Shown one piece after another: positions 47,501 through 60,900 of a stretch of DNA of 64,000 nt. The stretch is from Protonemura montana (lineage: Eukaryota > Arthropoda > Insecta > Plecoptera > Nemouridae). The DNA is taken from NCBI GenBank assembly GCA_947568835.1, contig OX387603.1, forward strand, positions 5,678,701 through 5,742,700. The letters run 5' to 3'. Each line of letters begins with the position of its first letter. The stretch's first letter is position 1. The notes under the pieces were generated by a model. It saw only the letters and a program-made list of their open reading frames with translations. It had not been told where the DNA came from and did not search any database. A program made the position numbers and the translations under genes.

Positions 47501-48606
47501 AGGGAAAGGAAACGATATTTTCTTAAGAGCCCTTTCGACATTTTTTTGTCCTCGGTAGAAAAGAGCCAAGAATTAATCCCTGAAACGCATGTCATGACCT
47601 TTGAAACAATCCCACCTCTGCTGATCCAGGATGCAAATTCCAGACACAGGCTGATTAAATGACATCACTTGATCATGCACTACTTTCACTCAGAAATCAT
47701 TATTTGAAATGTCTCGATGCAATGATAAAAAACCAACACGCAATTGACCAATGAAAGAACTGTGTGATTATTTGCTAATTAATGCTAATTAATGCTCTCT
47801 CTTAGATGTTTTTTCTTAGAATTGTTGAAAAGAACTCTACTCTCAATCACAACTTCTTTATTGTTCTCTCAGGTGTCTAAAGCCAACTTCTCGGCGGCGT
47901 GGGAGGAGGCCTCCGCTCAGCACGAGCGCGAGGACACATTCTCGCTGTCTTCGATGCGCACTTTGGACGAGGCTGTGCGCAGCATCGTTGCATTTCTTGC
48001 GATGCAGCCTGCCGAGCGAAGTGACCGAGTACCTGAGGGTCGCTCCAGCCACGCACTGTTCCTGGCTGGTATGTTCATGTGCTTTTCACCAGGCGTACAC
48101 AAAGGCCTGACTCTTGGCCACGCTAGCTTCCTCGTCAGCTTGTCATTCAACGGCACATCTTGAATTGTTGATGAAGCCTTGTAAAACTTGAGACACCGCT
48201 AGGTCACTGGACAACCGAATAGATATTTCACAGTGATAGTGACATGATTTTTTTCTCATCGGCTAAAAAGTCTAGAAATTTGGTAATCATATTTGAATGC
48301 AGAACATTTCAAGACAATGTGGATTAATAACATTTTTTATGGTTGGTGAATCCATTATATGTCCACCTCTACCTAATGTTATTGGATTAAAGTACAGCAT
48401 ACTTCCTCAATACTGAATTTTGAAATCTGAACTAAACTTAAAGTGATGTGTGACTTTGCTTTCTTCCTGTTCTAGGGGTGTTCCGTGGAGGACACGAGGT
48501 TCTTGTCCGAGCCAAGTTTGCGCTCGGCGACGGCGTTACGATGCAGCTGACAGTCCGATCGACTGACGCAGACGTTGCCGATCTTGTAGCCTCCGCCGTC
48601 GCTTAG
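38585..48606 (+). CDS. COPG: Coatomer subunit gamma (gamma-COP)
   Basis: Seventeen coding exons: 38585-38621, 38876-39006, 39171-39398, 39945-40064, 40753-40929, 41665-41781, 41952-42074, 42479-42682, 43233-43388, 44104-44216, 44732-44975, 45354-45554, 46052-46183, 46742-46916, 47212-47348, 47873-48068, 48476-48606. All phases agree, giving 873 aa, essentially the length of vertebrate COPG1 (874). Gamma-COP is a large core subunit of the COPI coat, which buds vesicles for Golgi-to-ER and intra-Golgi transport; it binds Arf1-GTP and cargo/ArfGAP. Evidence: the N-terminus [19 protein letters not shown], an adaptin-like HEAT solenoid ([61 protein letters not shown]), an Ala/Pro-rich hinge around the exon at 45354, and the appendage domain ([34 protein letters not shown]) ending SAVA. 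No missing segment or frameshift was seen. The coding exons are clearly GC-richer than the introns. Confidence 0.97.
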
Positions 48607-49891
48607 CGCCCTTCGCCAGGGCTCAGCAGCCAATCCATAGCTTTTAGTTCTCAACTTCAAATTTCCTTTCATTTACTATTTCTAAAGACCATAAATAATA
48701 TCAAATTTGCATTCTCTAGTTGTCAGTTAATTGAGCTGTATGCGCTTTTTCAGTCCTTGATTGTACGCTGATTATCTATTTCATACTTTGAACTGGTGCT
48801 GGAAACTAGTTAGCTGATGCCATGGATTGGATCAGCTTTGGATAAGATGAGTTTTAATAAATTAGCTGTCAGTTAAACATGATACCTCATGTAGATTGGA
48901 GGCGAGTGTTTCTGAATAAAGATGCAAACCTTGTGGAAACAAGAACCAGCTTTTGGCCTTACCCACACTGGTTCCCTGATCTAAAAACTCGGAGAAGTGG
49001 CTGTCAGCTCACAGTGCAGTGAAACTGGTGTTACATTTCAATAAGAGAACAGGATTTGTTACCTTTTTCTCGGAGGAAACAAGCGACAGAAAGATACAAA
49101 TATCACTACATTGTAAATAGAAATATTGCTTAAAAATTATTTGCTATAACAATTGTAAAATAGCATTAGTCTTCAAAGGAAGTGATTTAAACACTTTGAT
49201 ATGTAATAAAGTTGTTGAAATGGTTTTGATTGTGATCTGTTGGAATTATTGTTTAACAAAGGTTTGGGCTGTTTTTCTCCTTTCTTTTATTTTATTTTTT
49301 CATATTTCAAAATGTTCATGTGTAGAAGAGTAGTTCAATGCATTGAGTTAGACTCTGAATGGAGAGTACATATTTTTCTCACGATGAAGGCACCTTTGCA
49401 GCTCCTCTCCCAGTAAAAGAGCCTCTGTGCATTTTGTGTGTTTGGGGGAAAGACTGTTGCCTGTTCAATTTCTTTTCCTTTCATTTTTACAAGTGGTAGA
49501 GAAATACTCGCTTATAATTTTAATGACCCAACACTTGCATGGCCTAGGGCATAGATTCTTTCCTTTAAGGTACATTTTCGTACGGTTGGTTGTGTGACAA
49601 TGGATTACTGCTGGGGCCCCAAGCCTTTTGCTGGCTGCACCATGAACCGGCCTTTGTCCTATCTTGTTCCTTTATAGGTTCCACTGCCTTCCATTACATA
49701 AGTTTTGCCATTGTTTTGCATGTACGATAATTGGGGGGTCAGTTTTATTTAGCTTAGCCTTTAATATGGGTTTACCAGATGGGAAAAATTTATCAGAATT
49801 AAGAATTCAGCTTAAAACAGGGTTGTTTTAGTAAAGGAGTATAGGGGGTGCGGATGAAAGAGTCTATGAGATTTCCTGGCTAAATCATTGG
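48607..49891. other. COPG 3'UTR and downstream spacer
   Basis: AATAAA hexamers at 48856, 48915 and 49205 are candidate polyadenylation signals for COPG. The rest, up to the target duplication of the hAT-like copy 2, holds no recognised gene. Confidence 0.5.
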
Positions 49892-51270
49892 TAGAGCCAA
49901 GATTTTACGGTGTTATGATTTCGATAATTTCGTGGTAAGCTTTTTGGATTTCGGTGTTATGGCGGTGTTATGGAAAAAGTACAGAATTTCATGTCTATAA
50001 CAGATTTCAGACATAGGTGACGAAAAAAAGAAAAAACGTGTTTTTAGCATTAGTTTGATCGAAATTTTAGTGCTAATTATTTGAATTTTAGCGTTTATAG
50101 CTAAATAGAAAAAAGGGGTTTTGCGATCTACATTCAAAAGGAATGAAGATTTAGGGTAAGCACTGGGATCTTTAATAAAGAAGTGATCAATAATAATTAC
50201 AATAAAGCAAATATTTAGTGTAGGTCCTCAACATCGGTATTTGTTAGGGACTTGGAACAAAATTAATAGCACAAATCAATATTTTACATAAATGCCAGCA
50301 TGAAATACATTGTATGGCAGTAAGAGCGACACCTACCACTTGTTAAACTGAACATTCAACAAGTTTCAAGGGTAGCTTCCCTAAAAAACCTCTCTGCATC
50401 AACACTGTTCACTGGGGCCCAAATAGTTTGCTAAGTCAGAACTGCAAATGAGAAGTTTGAGATTTTCATATCCATTGGAATTTGAATTAGACCCACTGCC
50501 TGGTACTAACAACATACTTTGCAAGATTGTCTTTTTTCTCCCAGACAAGTCTGGTGTTCCAGATTCCACACATCAAAATATACCCATCACTCACAAAGAG
50601 TTGCTTTGTTTGATCCTCAAAAGTCAAAGATTTATTACACCCCATTGAAATTTGAAATCCCAGCTAATCTCTATATAGACTGAATGCATGTAGTGCTGGT
50701 GCTCACATGGCAAGGAGGGGAAGATTCAGCCAACCAATGGCAATGGTTTCCTACTGCAAACATTTTGCCCCACTACTTCTACCCCCTAAGCTTAGGAATG
50801 TTGACAGCATTTGATGAGAAACAGACCTGAATATGACAAATTCATGGAAATGTGTGTTTAGAGAGATAAAATAAACATTTTAAATATTTTGCATGGAAAT
50901 AAGTGGCTATTTCGCAAAATACACATATTTCAGTGAAATAGCTTCATTATCTCTTAATTTAGCATAAAAACAAACGGGTTATTTTATTTGTTTATTTATT
51001 TTCCGTGAAATATGGTTTGATAAAAATGAAAAAAAAACCGATTATCTGAAATTTAACATAATTGGATGGGAAAAGGCTCATTTCGCGATGATTTCGCGGA
51101 AAATAGTTGATTTCGTTGTTATGGATGATTTTTCGTGAATTTCGCGTTATGTCGCGATGAGCTTCTTACATATTTGAGATGGGAATTCAATGAATCGCAC
51201 TCATTTGTAAGAATAACAAGAGATAAGAACAATTCGCGATTTCGCGCATCACCATATAATCGTGGCTCTA
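49892..51270. mobile_element. Non-autonomous hAT-like transposon, copy 2 (uninterrupted)
   Basis: A 1379-bp element with the same ends as copy 1 (TAGAGCCAAGATTTTACGG left, CGTGGCTCTA right), flanked by the 8-bp duplication ATCATTGG (49884-49891 and 51271-51278). It is highly similar to copy 1 along its whole length. It has two extra segments that copy 1 lacks: about 36 bp near 50045-50080 and about 22 bp near 51090-51112. Where copy 1 carries the nested transposon, copy 2 reads AATTACAATAAAGCAAATAT, the intact pre-insertion sequence. A 66-codon ORF (50448-50648), also seen in copy 1, has no recognised domain. Confidence 0.85.
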
Positions 51271-51278
51271 ATCATTGG

Positions 51279-53329
51279 ACATTGCAAAGTATTTAGTGTA
51301 TTTGGGACTTGAAATTGCTTTGAAATGGCAATTTGGCACCACATTTTGTTGTTTGCAAGCCAATTTTCTTGACGGTGCGTCAGGCTAAATAAGTAAAAAG
51401 TCCATCAATTAGTTTGTTCAATCGTTCCATCAATGGTTGCATTTATGAATTCCCTGTGCCAATGCTGGAATTGCAGAAAAAAACTTGCCATGGTTCCATG
51501 CAGCATTTAAATCAAGCCGTCATTATTCTAATGCACCCAGGTTTTTAAAATCTCTTTCCATTGTAGAAATTTCTTGACGAGTGCATCAAGCTTCATCAAT
51601 ATTGTTCTCTGGTATGTTGCAATCCCTCTCTCTTTCCTTTTTCACCATTCGGGCTCATGGGTCCTTAGTCACATTATTTCACTTCCACACTGTTCAAACC
51701 TTGTCTTCTAGCCTTTTTAACTCACATTTAACTATATCATTCATTGTCTACAATCAAAATAAAAAAGTAGATATATATTTTATACAAATGTGTTTTATTG
51801 TAATCCTTAACTAACATTCTATTATTTATATAAATTACCTTAGGAGAAAGAACAATGAGCTAGGCAAATTAGTAATAATTTTGGGATAATTTGAAACTTT
51901 ATTGTCGACTTTTGCAGAATACATCTTTAGCTTTGAAACAAAATCTTCTTTACAGTAAATGTCAATATCAAAAGTCTAACTGCAATCTTGCTTGTCGACG
52001 AGAACATAAATAAATGCTTTGTGAATTTAGTCTAAAAATAATGAGGTTTGAGACAAAATATTGCTTATTCTTTTTACATTCAAATGCAAAAGTTTAAAAG
52101 TACAAGGCCTAAAGACTTTAACAAAACTCCAAGTGGTGTGACTACTTACACTTGGAGATAGTAGCATAAATCATTTCTGTGATTTTATTATATATTTATG
52201 CTGCAAAGGCAAACAAAACATAGTCCTGTTAGTGAAGTGTAAATTATTTTTTCAATGTTTTGTGACACATACCAGTAAGAGTGTAATCTTCACTCGCTCT
52301 TATTTGAAAATTAAGAAGATTAACCTACCCAACATTTTACCCTTATAAAGGATAAAGGAGAATGTGAATTACTGGTTTTTTTGTTGTTGTTATGGCATGC
52401 TAACCTTTGACAAGGTAACTACTAGGTTTAAGTTACAAGAACAAAAACAACCAAAACGAGTAAAACGTTACTAAAACAGTAAAAATGTCAATTGGCAATC
52501 AAAATCCATTCAATTAAATTTTTTTTTTAATAACCTTATTTTTTCTGTAATTTCCTCTATTTAACCCAAGATTTAAATAAATTACAAAAACTCGCGGCTA
52601 ACTGTCAGCTGACCCATAAATTAAGCATGGAGAAAGCATATTTTCATTCGAAATTAAGCCTGTTTTGAAAATGCAATGGAAGGTCCAACACTTTTAATGT
52701 GTCGAGAATGTAACATTTCCCCAACTATTAATTTTTGCAATCCTAATTACTAGCCTGAATACATGTATGTTTATATGAATGCACTCAGTCAAAAACTGTT
52801 CCACTATCACCTACTGCCTTCCACACTTTCCCAAATAATTGTTTTCTAGTACAATTTTGCTTTATAATAAAACCAGCCAATAAACCCAGGTAAGTTGAAC
52901 TTCATTTTTTTGCCTTACATAGTTCATAAACCAGCCTTTTGGAACTCTTGCCATTTAATTGTGTATTAGTGTCAGTATTTGAAGCAGTCAATGTAACAAT
53001 TGGTACACAAAAAAGATTTAAGGAGTCGAAACAAACTTACATCTCATTTTATAACCAATTATTGTTTTAACTAACCTAATCAGTAATTATTAAAAATTAT
53101 GGCAATGCCTGGCTGATTCTAACAATCTTTTCTGCTCAGAGAAATTGGCATCATTGACAATATACTCCTACAGGCAAGATCAAACTGCTGTTGGAGATTA
53201 AAAACAGCTTAACTGCCAAAAATAGAGTGTAAAAAATGATGTATGAACTTGTCATCCAAGAGAAACATATTTGATTGTATTATATGCGAACTCAAATGAG
53301 ATATGGTGAGAAATTGAGTTGTTGTTTTA
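51279..53329. other. AT-rich intergenic spacer
   Basis: No gene, RNA or structured repeat was recognised. The part adjoining 53330 is presumably the 3'UTR of the minus-strand MANBAL gene. Confidence 0.4.
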
Positions 53330-53673
53330 CTATCTCCGTTTCTTTTTCTCCATCTTCCGTCGATTTGTGTGGTGAGCGTGAGGCCGCCTTGGTGTGGCTT
53401 GTGGAGAACTATGATCAGAGCCTTCGTCTTCGCTGGCTTCCAGCTCCTAATGTGATAGATTCATCAAAGCTTTAGTACATTTACCCTACATCGTAATATA
53501 AAAAATGATTTCGATGATATTCTTAAGGAAAAGATACAAACCTTTGAGTTACTGGAACTTAAGTCTGGAATCTTGTCAGGAATTATCACAGCAGCTGCAA
53601 TAAAAACTAGCTGAAAGATTGCTCCTAAATATAAGCCGCACCGCAGAATTGAATCAACAAAGTCTTCTGCCAT
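53330..53673 (-). CDS. MANBAL: MANBAL homologue (UPF0239 small membrane protein)
   Basis: Two exons on the minus strand, 53673-53542 and 53446-53330, joined in phase 0; 82 aa, against about 85 in vertebrates. Exon 1 gives an acidic N-terminus (MAEDFVDSILRCG) followed by a hydrophobic, probably membrane-spanning segment, LYLGAIFQLVFIAAAVIIP (residues about 14-32). The ILRxGLxLGAIFQL core is the hallmark of the family. Exon 2 is polar and ends in a strongly basic tail, KMEKKKRR, as in the vertebrate protein. The function of the family is not established. It is transcribed away from the next gene downstream. Confidence 0.88.
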
Positions 53674-56030
53674 TACTATATACTTAGTAGTTAAGATTTA
53701 ATTTTATAGTAACTTCACATGTTTAAATGTGACATTGACAGACCGCCATCTTTGTCATATCGATTCTTCCGGGCGGAGCGCGCTCAGAAAGATGTATAGC
53801 GGATGCAGAACTTTGGGTCCGAGGCGTTTTGTTTGTAGCCATGAAACCCTTTGTTTTGTACTCTCAGAAAATCGCCGCCATCATTAGTTTGGTTGGTTAT
53901 TTCTGATGCCAAGTCTGTCTTCTAGTGAAAATTGAGACAAAATCCGAGTGGTTAGATGCTAGGAAATGGTACTTACGTGTTATTAACTGTGTCGTGTAAA
54001 CGTGTGATGTGATTTTTCTTGCTGATAGTTACGAATTGACTTAAAAATGATGCTGTTTACATTTTCGTTTCTACACTTCAACCGTTTTGCTGTCAGATTC
54101 AGGTAACTTACCCACAAAATTATCTATTACCAGCTTGTAAACTCACTTCTGAAGCATTTTTATATCATATTGATGATATTCCATCAACCTCTAACAAAGG
54201 ATTTGTTCCGAAAACTGTTCTCATTCAGGGAAATTTGCTTTGGGGTCAAATCGTCATTGCCATTGCTTTGTTATTTTTCAACTAATTTTTGCCTTTCTGC
54301 TATTAATTAAAGGCATAACGATAACTTCCCTATCAGATAGCTTTCCAGAGCACCCCTTTTTCGTATCTGTTTGTTTGCTACTACGATTTTAGGGGGCAAT
54401 AACTCTTCTCAAAGATAACCCTTTTTCATCATTCAAATAAGTCACTTCCCTCTACAACGTTTGAATTGCGTTTCTTTCAAGCTACCAATTGACACCCTAC
54501 AACTCGTTAAACGGTCTATTCCCCAACTGTTTATGTATATTTCTAACCTAACTCTTCTATTTTGCGAGTTATTTCAATTTCAAGGTCTATAGGTACCCAC
54601 CCCCTTTTCAAATTCTAGTACCCCAGGCTTAAAATCATTAGGCAGCCATTATTACTACCTTAGGTCAATAATCGTAATGCATATTTCATCACCTATCTAA
54701 TAACTATGTCAATGACTTCCAAAGTTGGTTTTATTTGCTGGAAGCATAAACTTTAAGGAATATTTTTGCGGACTTCTTTGTCACAATCTGACAGAAGAAT
54801 GTCAATTGAAAGGGTAGGTGCGGCCTTCTCCTTTTATTATTATACCTTTAAACCATGTGGTTGGCTTAGAGGGAAGGTAGGCAATTTTGTGCAGGTATGT
54901 TCCATTAATATTTGACTCTGCCATAAGTTTTTCGGAACAAATTTGCTCTTATTTGACGTTGGCTATGATCTGTCATCTTTTTCTTGGAAACTCAAATTTG
55001 AGTACTTATCTTCCTTGTAATTGTTAGGTGGCTTTTCACAGATAAGGTATACCCTTCAATTGGAGTTGACTAGTTTCTTAGTCGAAGAATCCTGAAGTTC
55101 GTGATTGACGTGTAGCTACGTAACTTCACATCAATTCGCAGCCTCGATCCTATTCCTCACTACCTATTATTTACTTACCTTGTGTACGTGTTTCTTTCAT
55201 GCTACTCATAATTACCTACTGGATATTATTTTGTTGTTTTTCAATTCCTCATCAGCAAGCTGCTATCTTAAGTTGCTGGATGAGTTGTGAGAGACGAAAA
55301 GTCTTTTAAATCGGGTGCGTTACTTAAACAGATGCCCACATCGTGTATTCTGAAACCTACTGTCAGAATAAAAGGGTTCTCTGGGTATTAACTGAACCTT
55401 ATTCTTCCAGTAGTATTTCTGGGAGTGGCTGAAAATCCAGTTAACCCAGTAAGTTTAAAAATTCAATCTATATTAAATAATGAGAGTTGTGATAACAGAA
55501 AGATATATTCAAGTATTTTATTATAACCAACTTAAGTAATAGATTTAGGTTACATAACTCCAGAGATAAGTCGGTGTGATTATAATTAGAATCATCAGGC
55601 AGTAAACAAACACACACACACACAATCAGGTAAAGAGATATAGAATTTGCATCAGAGATACTATTTGAAGTAATTAACCTAGCTTCCCACACAGCACACA
55701 TGGATTAGTGAAACGGATTAACATGTACTATAAAAATAGGTACTGTATTCCAACTTTGTGATGAATGATAAGATGCTCACATCAAATTTGACCAAACAAA
55801 AGAACTTCTAGTGGTAAAATGCATGATGATTGACTCTCCTTTCAAACGGAAACTCAGCTGATAAGTGTAATATTCAGGATCCTTAACCCCAGAGGAGAAG
55901 TGGAAAACAGCAAGAAAATATAATTTCTTGACATCCTTCTAGCTTTTTTCCACTGCGAACACATTCCAATTTTTATTGTCTAGTTGCTATTGCTGACAAT
56001 GAATGTGAAATGGGTAAAAATATCAGGCGC
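53674..56030. other. MANBAL 5' region and spacer
   Basis: The first 250 bp upstream of the MANBAL start contain a GC-richer patch (GGGCGGAGCGCGCTC at about 53772) and a GCCATCTT motif (about 53744) that would suit a promoter. Beyond that the sequence is AT-rich, with a short (CA)7 tract at 55611-55624. No gene was recognised. Confidence 0.4.
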
Positions 56031-56480
56031 GTGATGTGTGTGAAAATGTGTACCTAGCAACACATTATTGTGCCGTCAATGTGACCCGCTCCCCTCTCAC
56101 CATGCCCCGCACGCACACCCGGCCACCTAGATATCCAAAAAGTGACGCACGACCGTGTATTGCACGGAGGCCCTCGGCGAGCGCCATCAAAACACAATGA
56201 TTTCAACCCTCCGTCAAGCCGTGTTGGGGGGGGGGGGGGGGGGTAGCTCCTTGAAAATGGCGCGCGATTGCGCAAATAGCGGTGCCTGGGAAATCGATTT
56301 CCCGGGGCGGCGTGGCAATGAAAATCTCGCTCCCTTGTCTCGGCGTCGGCCGGGTGACGTCAGACCGTCTACCCCCCTCCCCCACCCATTGCCCCTGGGA
56401 ACGCGGTGTGGGAGACAACGACCTACGAACTGATATTGATCCTCTCCTTCGAAACATACCTACCCGTCCGTGGCCCTGAA
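56030..56480. promoter_or_regulatory. CpG-rich segment with perfect CRE and an 18-G run
   Basis: A GC- and CpG-rich block in AT-rich surroundings. It contains an uninterrupted run of 18 G (56226-56243), a perfect CRE palindrome TGACGTCA (56355-56362) in the context CGGGTGACGTCAGACC, and GGCGCGC-type motifs. It lies between the divergent MANBAL gene and the downstream plus-strand gene, about 1.6 kb before the latter's start codon, so it is a candidate promoter for that gene. Open frames here (73-92 codons) overlap on both strands and look compositional. Confidence 0.5.
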
Positions 56481-57996
56481 AACAAAGGATTTTGGCTAGG
56501 AGGGTTGCTACTATTTTTTTTCAGTTTCTATGGCGGTGTCTTGTCAAAGTTGGCCAGTCCTCCCTTTGACAATTCTGTTGATACATTTTTTTGTCAGTTT
56601 TGCTCTCCTGCGTCGTTGACGCGCTGACTAAAAACTAGGGGCTTTCAGTTAAAATTCAGGGCATTTTGGAAGGGGTTGGTCGTCGGATCATTCAAGTAGC
56701 AAGTCGGTTAGAAGGCAGGCAGACATGCAAATTGTCTGATAAACAATTGCCACCAGGATGCATTACTTTACGTGGGACATTGTTGTTGCTTCCGGGTCGG
56801 CTAAATTATGCCTTAAGAATGCATACACTTCTTTGTAATACATATTTTTTATTTCTTCGGGATCTAGCAATCGAAAGGCTAATTTTGTACTTCCAGTAGT
56901 AACACCAATCGTGTAGGAGGATTGAATTTGGCACTAGTGTTAAACGTAGTAATGCAGTTGACTCTTGACACGGTTTGCTGTCGGCACAACAATGGGACAC
57001 AAAGCGATCTCATCTCAGATCTTCCTCGATTGTCGCCATCTTCTACGGGGTCCAGTCGAGAAACTTTTCTGGTGTCAATATTTTTGGTCAAAATTTCAGT
57101 TTAATATAGATTTCTTTTAGTTTGATAGGTGTTGATCTATTTATCTACCCGTCTTAGTTCGCTACTACATCGTTTTAATGTCATTGTGTAAGTGATAACA
57201 TCGAATTATCGTAGAAATACGAATGGTAGCAATGCCGATCGTAGTTGCCATGTTATTTTGGGGTTCTGAGTTTCATCATCTGTCTATGCTACCTAAATCT
57301 ATGTTGTGTTGTCTACGTTACCTTCTACCACCTACTATGGGCACAATTGTTTATTCGCGACCAGTGTAAGTGCACTGGTAAGAATCGTCACTAAATTCCC
57401 ACCCTTAAATTATTTGAAAATTTGTTAAACGTTATTTCACTATGATGAACGCTTCAATGGTTGTTCCTCTCATATTTTCATGACCATTGACCAAACTTAT
57501 TTCATGGTCACGTCTTTTTGCAAGGTGTTTGCTGTGGTGATGCAAACCATTTCAATCCTGCTGCACCGGCAGTTTAATTATGTCTCGATTCGATAACCTG
57601 CAGACCGTCTTTCGTAACTCAATTTTATTTACTGTTGGAAAGTTTGAACTTGGCAGATTTTTGTTTACTGATCTCATTCTTCGATAACATTATCTTGAAT
57701 GTTACTTTTAGCTCACTGATCTTAAACTGTCAGTGCCACCCCTTACACTCGCTGTCAGTTTGCGAGTGCCTTTAACCCCCGGAACAAGACGTTCTACTGT
57801 CACACAACGAAAAGTACCTTAATTATTTATTGCTCTGGACGGCACCTGCATGAATTGTACAACGCATGAATGAGTGGTTATCTACCCGAAGAACAACACA
57901 TCGATTCTAACTCTTGTGGTCAACTTCACCGATTACAGCTAAAGACACTGTGCACACATTTCGTTAAACCAACCCGGCTAGACTTCTCTCGTTAAA

Positions 57997-60900
57997 ATGA
58001 GTGAAACAGCGATGCGAAAAGAGCATCTCGATAATCTGCTAGTTGGTAAGGCGAGGATGCTGCGTGTAAACAGATGAATCTCGTCGCCTCGACCACTTCG
58101 ACTGGAAACACAATGTTAGTGCACATGTGTTACGTCACTGTGCTAGCCGGGCCCGCCCACTGCACATCCCATTCCGAGCCCCGTCGACGAGCCACAGCGT
58201 TGCCGGATGCGTTGCTTTGCGCGCGGTGTCAGAAGTGCGGGCCGCGTTGGCAACGCTGTGCGCTCACTTTATGAAACTGGACTGTTTGATTTTTTTTTGG
58301 AAATAATTGTGGCCCAACGTGCCGATTGTGATCACTCTGGTGGTAGGCTTGATAATACACTTTCAATGCTTAACCACTATTTGCACTTTGCAAAGCTCTA
58401 GTTTTCGGTTGCGAGCTTTGAAGCATTTTGTTGAAAACGGTCGTAGTTTATTTTTGAGGGTGCCATTCCGCCACTCTCTTTTCTGGATAAATTGGGTTTA
58501 GAAATTGCTTGACAATCTCTGGTCTGTGTCTGGTTTTCTACTTATGGTTTTTGCATTTCTTTTTTGCTATGCAACGTTTTGTCTGCGTTTCGTGGGCCAC
58601 ATGGCGTGAACCTGTAGAGTTACCGAAGATCACATTTATTTCTCAGAAATATGTCGTGTGCACTCCCGCTTTCTGCACCACCGAAAATCCTGCAGCCATA
58701 GGACTAATAAGATGCAACAGACAACATATCTGCGTACTCGCAAGTGAATTGCGCCCTGTCTACCACTTTAATTCCTACCATGACTTGTTACCCTTTACAG
58801 CCAATGTTATTGTACGCGAACCGAAGATGAAAGTAATTGATGCAAGTTTCCACAAACACCCCTTGTGGGCGCATCTATCTGCAAGATTACATACCTCTCA
58901 ACAATGATATTACTATCACGTCACCCTTATCTGTTCGAAATCACGTCACCTCCCAGCGGTCCCGATGAGCCCGAAAATTAGCTGTAGCCAGCTGAATTGG
59001 GTGCTCATCGGCGAGCCCTCGGTGGGGCCAAGGTTATTATTGTTATTGTTCGTAATCTTTTCCGTCTGTCGTTCCGCGTCAGAAGTGTAGACGCTTTCAG
59101 TTGACCTATTGCATGACAAGCGCGAGATATATATATATAAACCTGTCCAGCCGACCAGTTTTGTTCCTCTATGCGCGAAGACCAGGAAGGTTTGTTTGTC
59201 TGCTGCGTCGCAAGTGGTTTCCGAGGCAATGCACATAAGTCTAACATTTATTATTTGGACTATTATATTTGAAGTGCTGATTTTCTCCAGGGTCATTAAG
59301 GGATTACCTATATGAACCGAAATCAGACCTTTGCCTTGGTTTTTGACTGAAGAACAATGCCGTTTTAGATTAATCTAATTTCACCCTATCGAACAAAAGC
59401 AATGAATGTTGCTAGCGAGAGTGAAGCTCACGTCGACCCTTTGCCTGTTTCTAACATGCACCGACCAACCTACCAAGATTCAGTCGGTAGCACGCACATG
59501 GCAGCGATCGTGGGGGACCCATGAGGTACACACATGGCTTGCGAGTGCTGGGTTCTATTGTTGTTTACGCAGAGTTATGCGCAAGGTCGCTCGAGGCAAA
59601 GAGCGTGATGAGAGTAATGTGTGTCCGGCGACGTCAAGGTTAGCCGAAATAGTCGAACGGCGGCGCGGCTGGCTGGTCCCCTGGCCGGGCTACTTCCCGG
59701 ATCGCACGCATGGCGATCGCTGACGCATCAAAAAGGCGGCGAACTTTTGCCGTTGCAAGAGCGTCAATTTGTCAAAATGTCGGGTCGCTTTGAGAGTACA
59801 CCTTTGCTTGGTTAATGTTGTGTTGGTCATTTCTGAGTGAATTGTGTCTACTTGTCCGTATGCTTGGTCTAGCTTGGAACGGAGTTGAGAACGAAGTCAG
59901 TAGTCCTCTCATGATTGTCAATTTGAGTAGTGAACCAAAGGTGAGCTCGCCGCTCGATGCTAGGGATTACCGGCAACTTGTATATGTTGTCAACTAGTCC
60001 GACGTCCTTTCCCGCACCACATTAGGACCTTGTTTGGAACCTATAGGACCTGATTAGATATCGTTCCGCTCCCACACTACTTAGTGGTTTTACTTGTTCA
60101 GTCTCTTTTTGGTCGATACAATAAACTATTCACGTTGTTAACAAGCCGTCAGAAACGCCCCCGCAATCAAGCACTTCCGCGTGTAAGTTTAGCGCACGCT
60201 ACTGTAGTTAGCTTCCGGGGACCCTCGTAGGTGCCAATTTGCTAACGTGTGTTGACAAGTTGGCAACATGGATTTTGGGACCAAGCGTTCTCCCGATCCT
60301 AAAAAATTACTCTTCGAGAACCAACGCAATGCAATGAAAATGGGCCACAAACTTGAATGAGTCGAACCCGCTGTCCGAACGGTCCACTCTCCTGTGTGTA
60401 ACACACCTTTAATGTTGCAATTCAAGCCTCCACTACTTATACTGTATAAAAGTAACTCGCCTAGTGATAGATAGAAGCATCTGCATTGGCTTTAATTTTA
60501 TCTGACGTGTGTAGCGGGCACCCATCCAACACGTAACACAGCGTTCTGCTGCCTAACTTCCTTCCAACCTACGCCGGATTCCAGTATCATTCCAGAATGC
60601 AACCAATTGCAGTTTGCGAATTGTTACTCTGGCGTGTAGAAGTGCTCGGGTCGAACATGATAGTATAATGCATCCGAGGATGGTGAACCATTAGCCAGCT
60701 CGTTTCTAGAGTCTCTAGAGACTTGAAAGATCGCTTGAAAGCGAAAGGCGGAAACCCGTTTTGTAACGAGCTGACAGGCAAAGTCACGTGGATAGAGCAG
60801 CAGAAAGAGGCTCTTGGTAGGAGAGGAGTGGGCGAATGCGTGTGTGTACACGTTAGCAGCCATCGGAGACCCGCTCTCCGTTCGTCGAGGCTCTCTGTCG

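Noticed and set aside
56054..56479. Overlapping Pro/Gly/Arg-rich ORFs on both strands
   Set aside because: Explained by the G run and CpG-rich composition; no splice or domain support.
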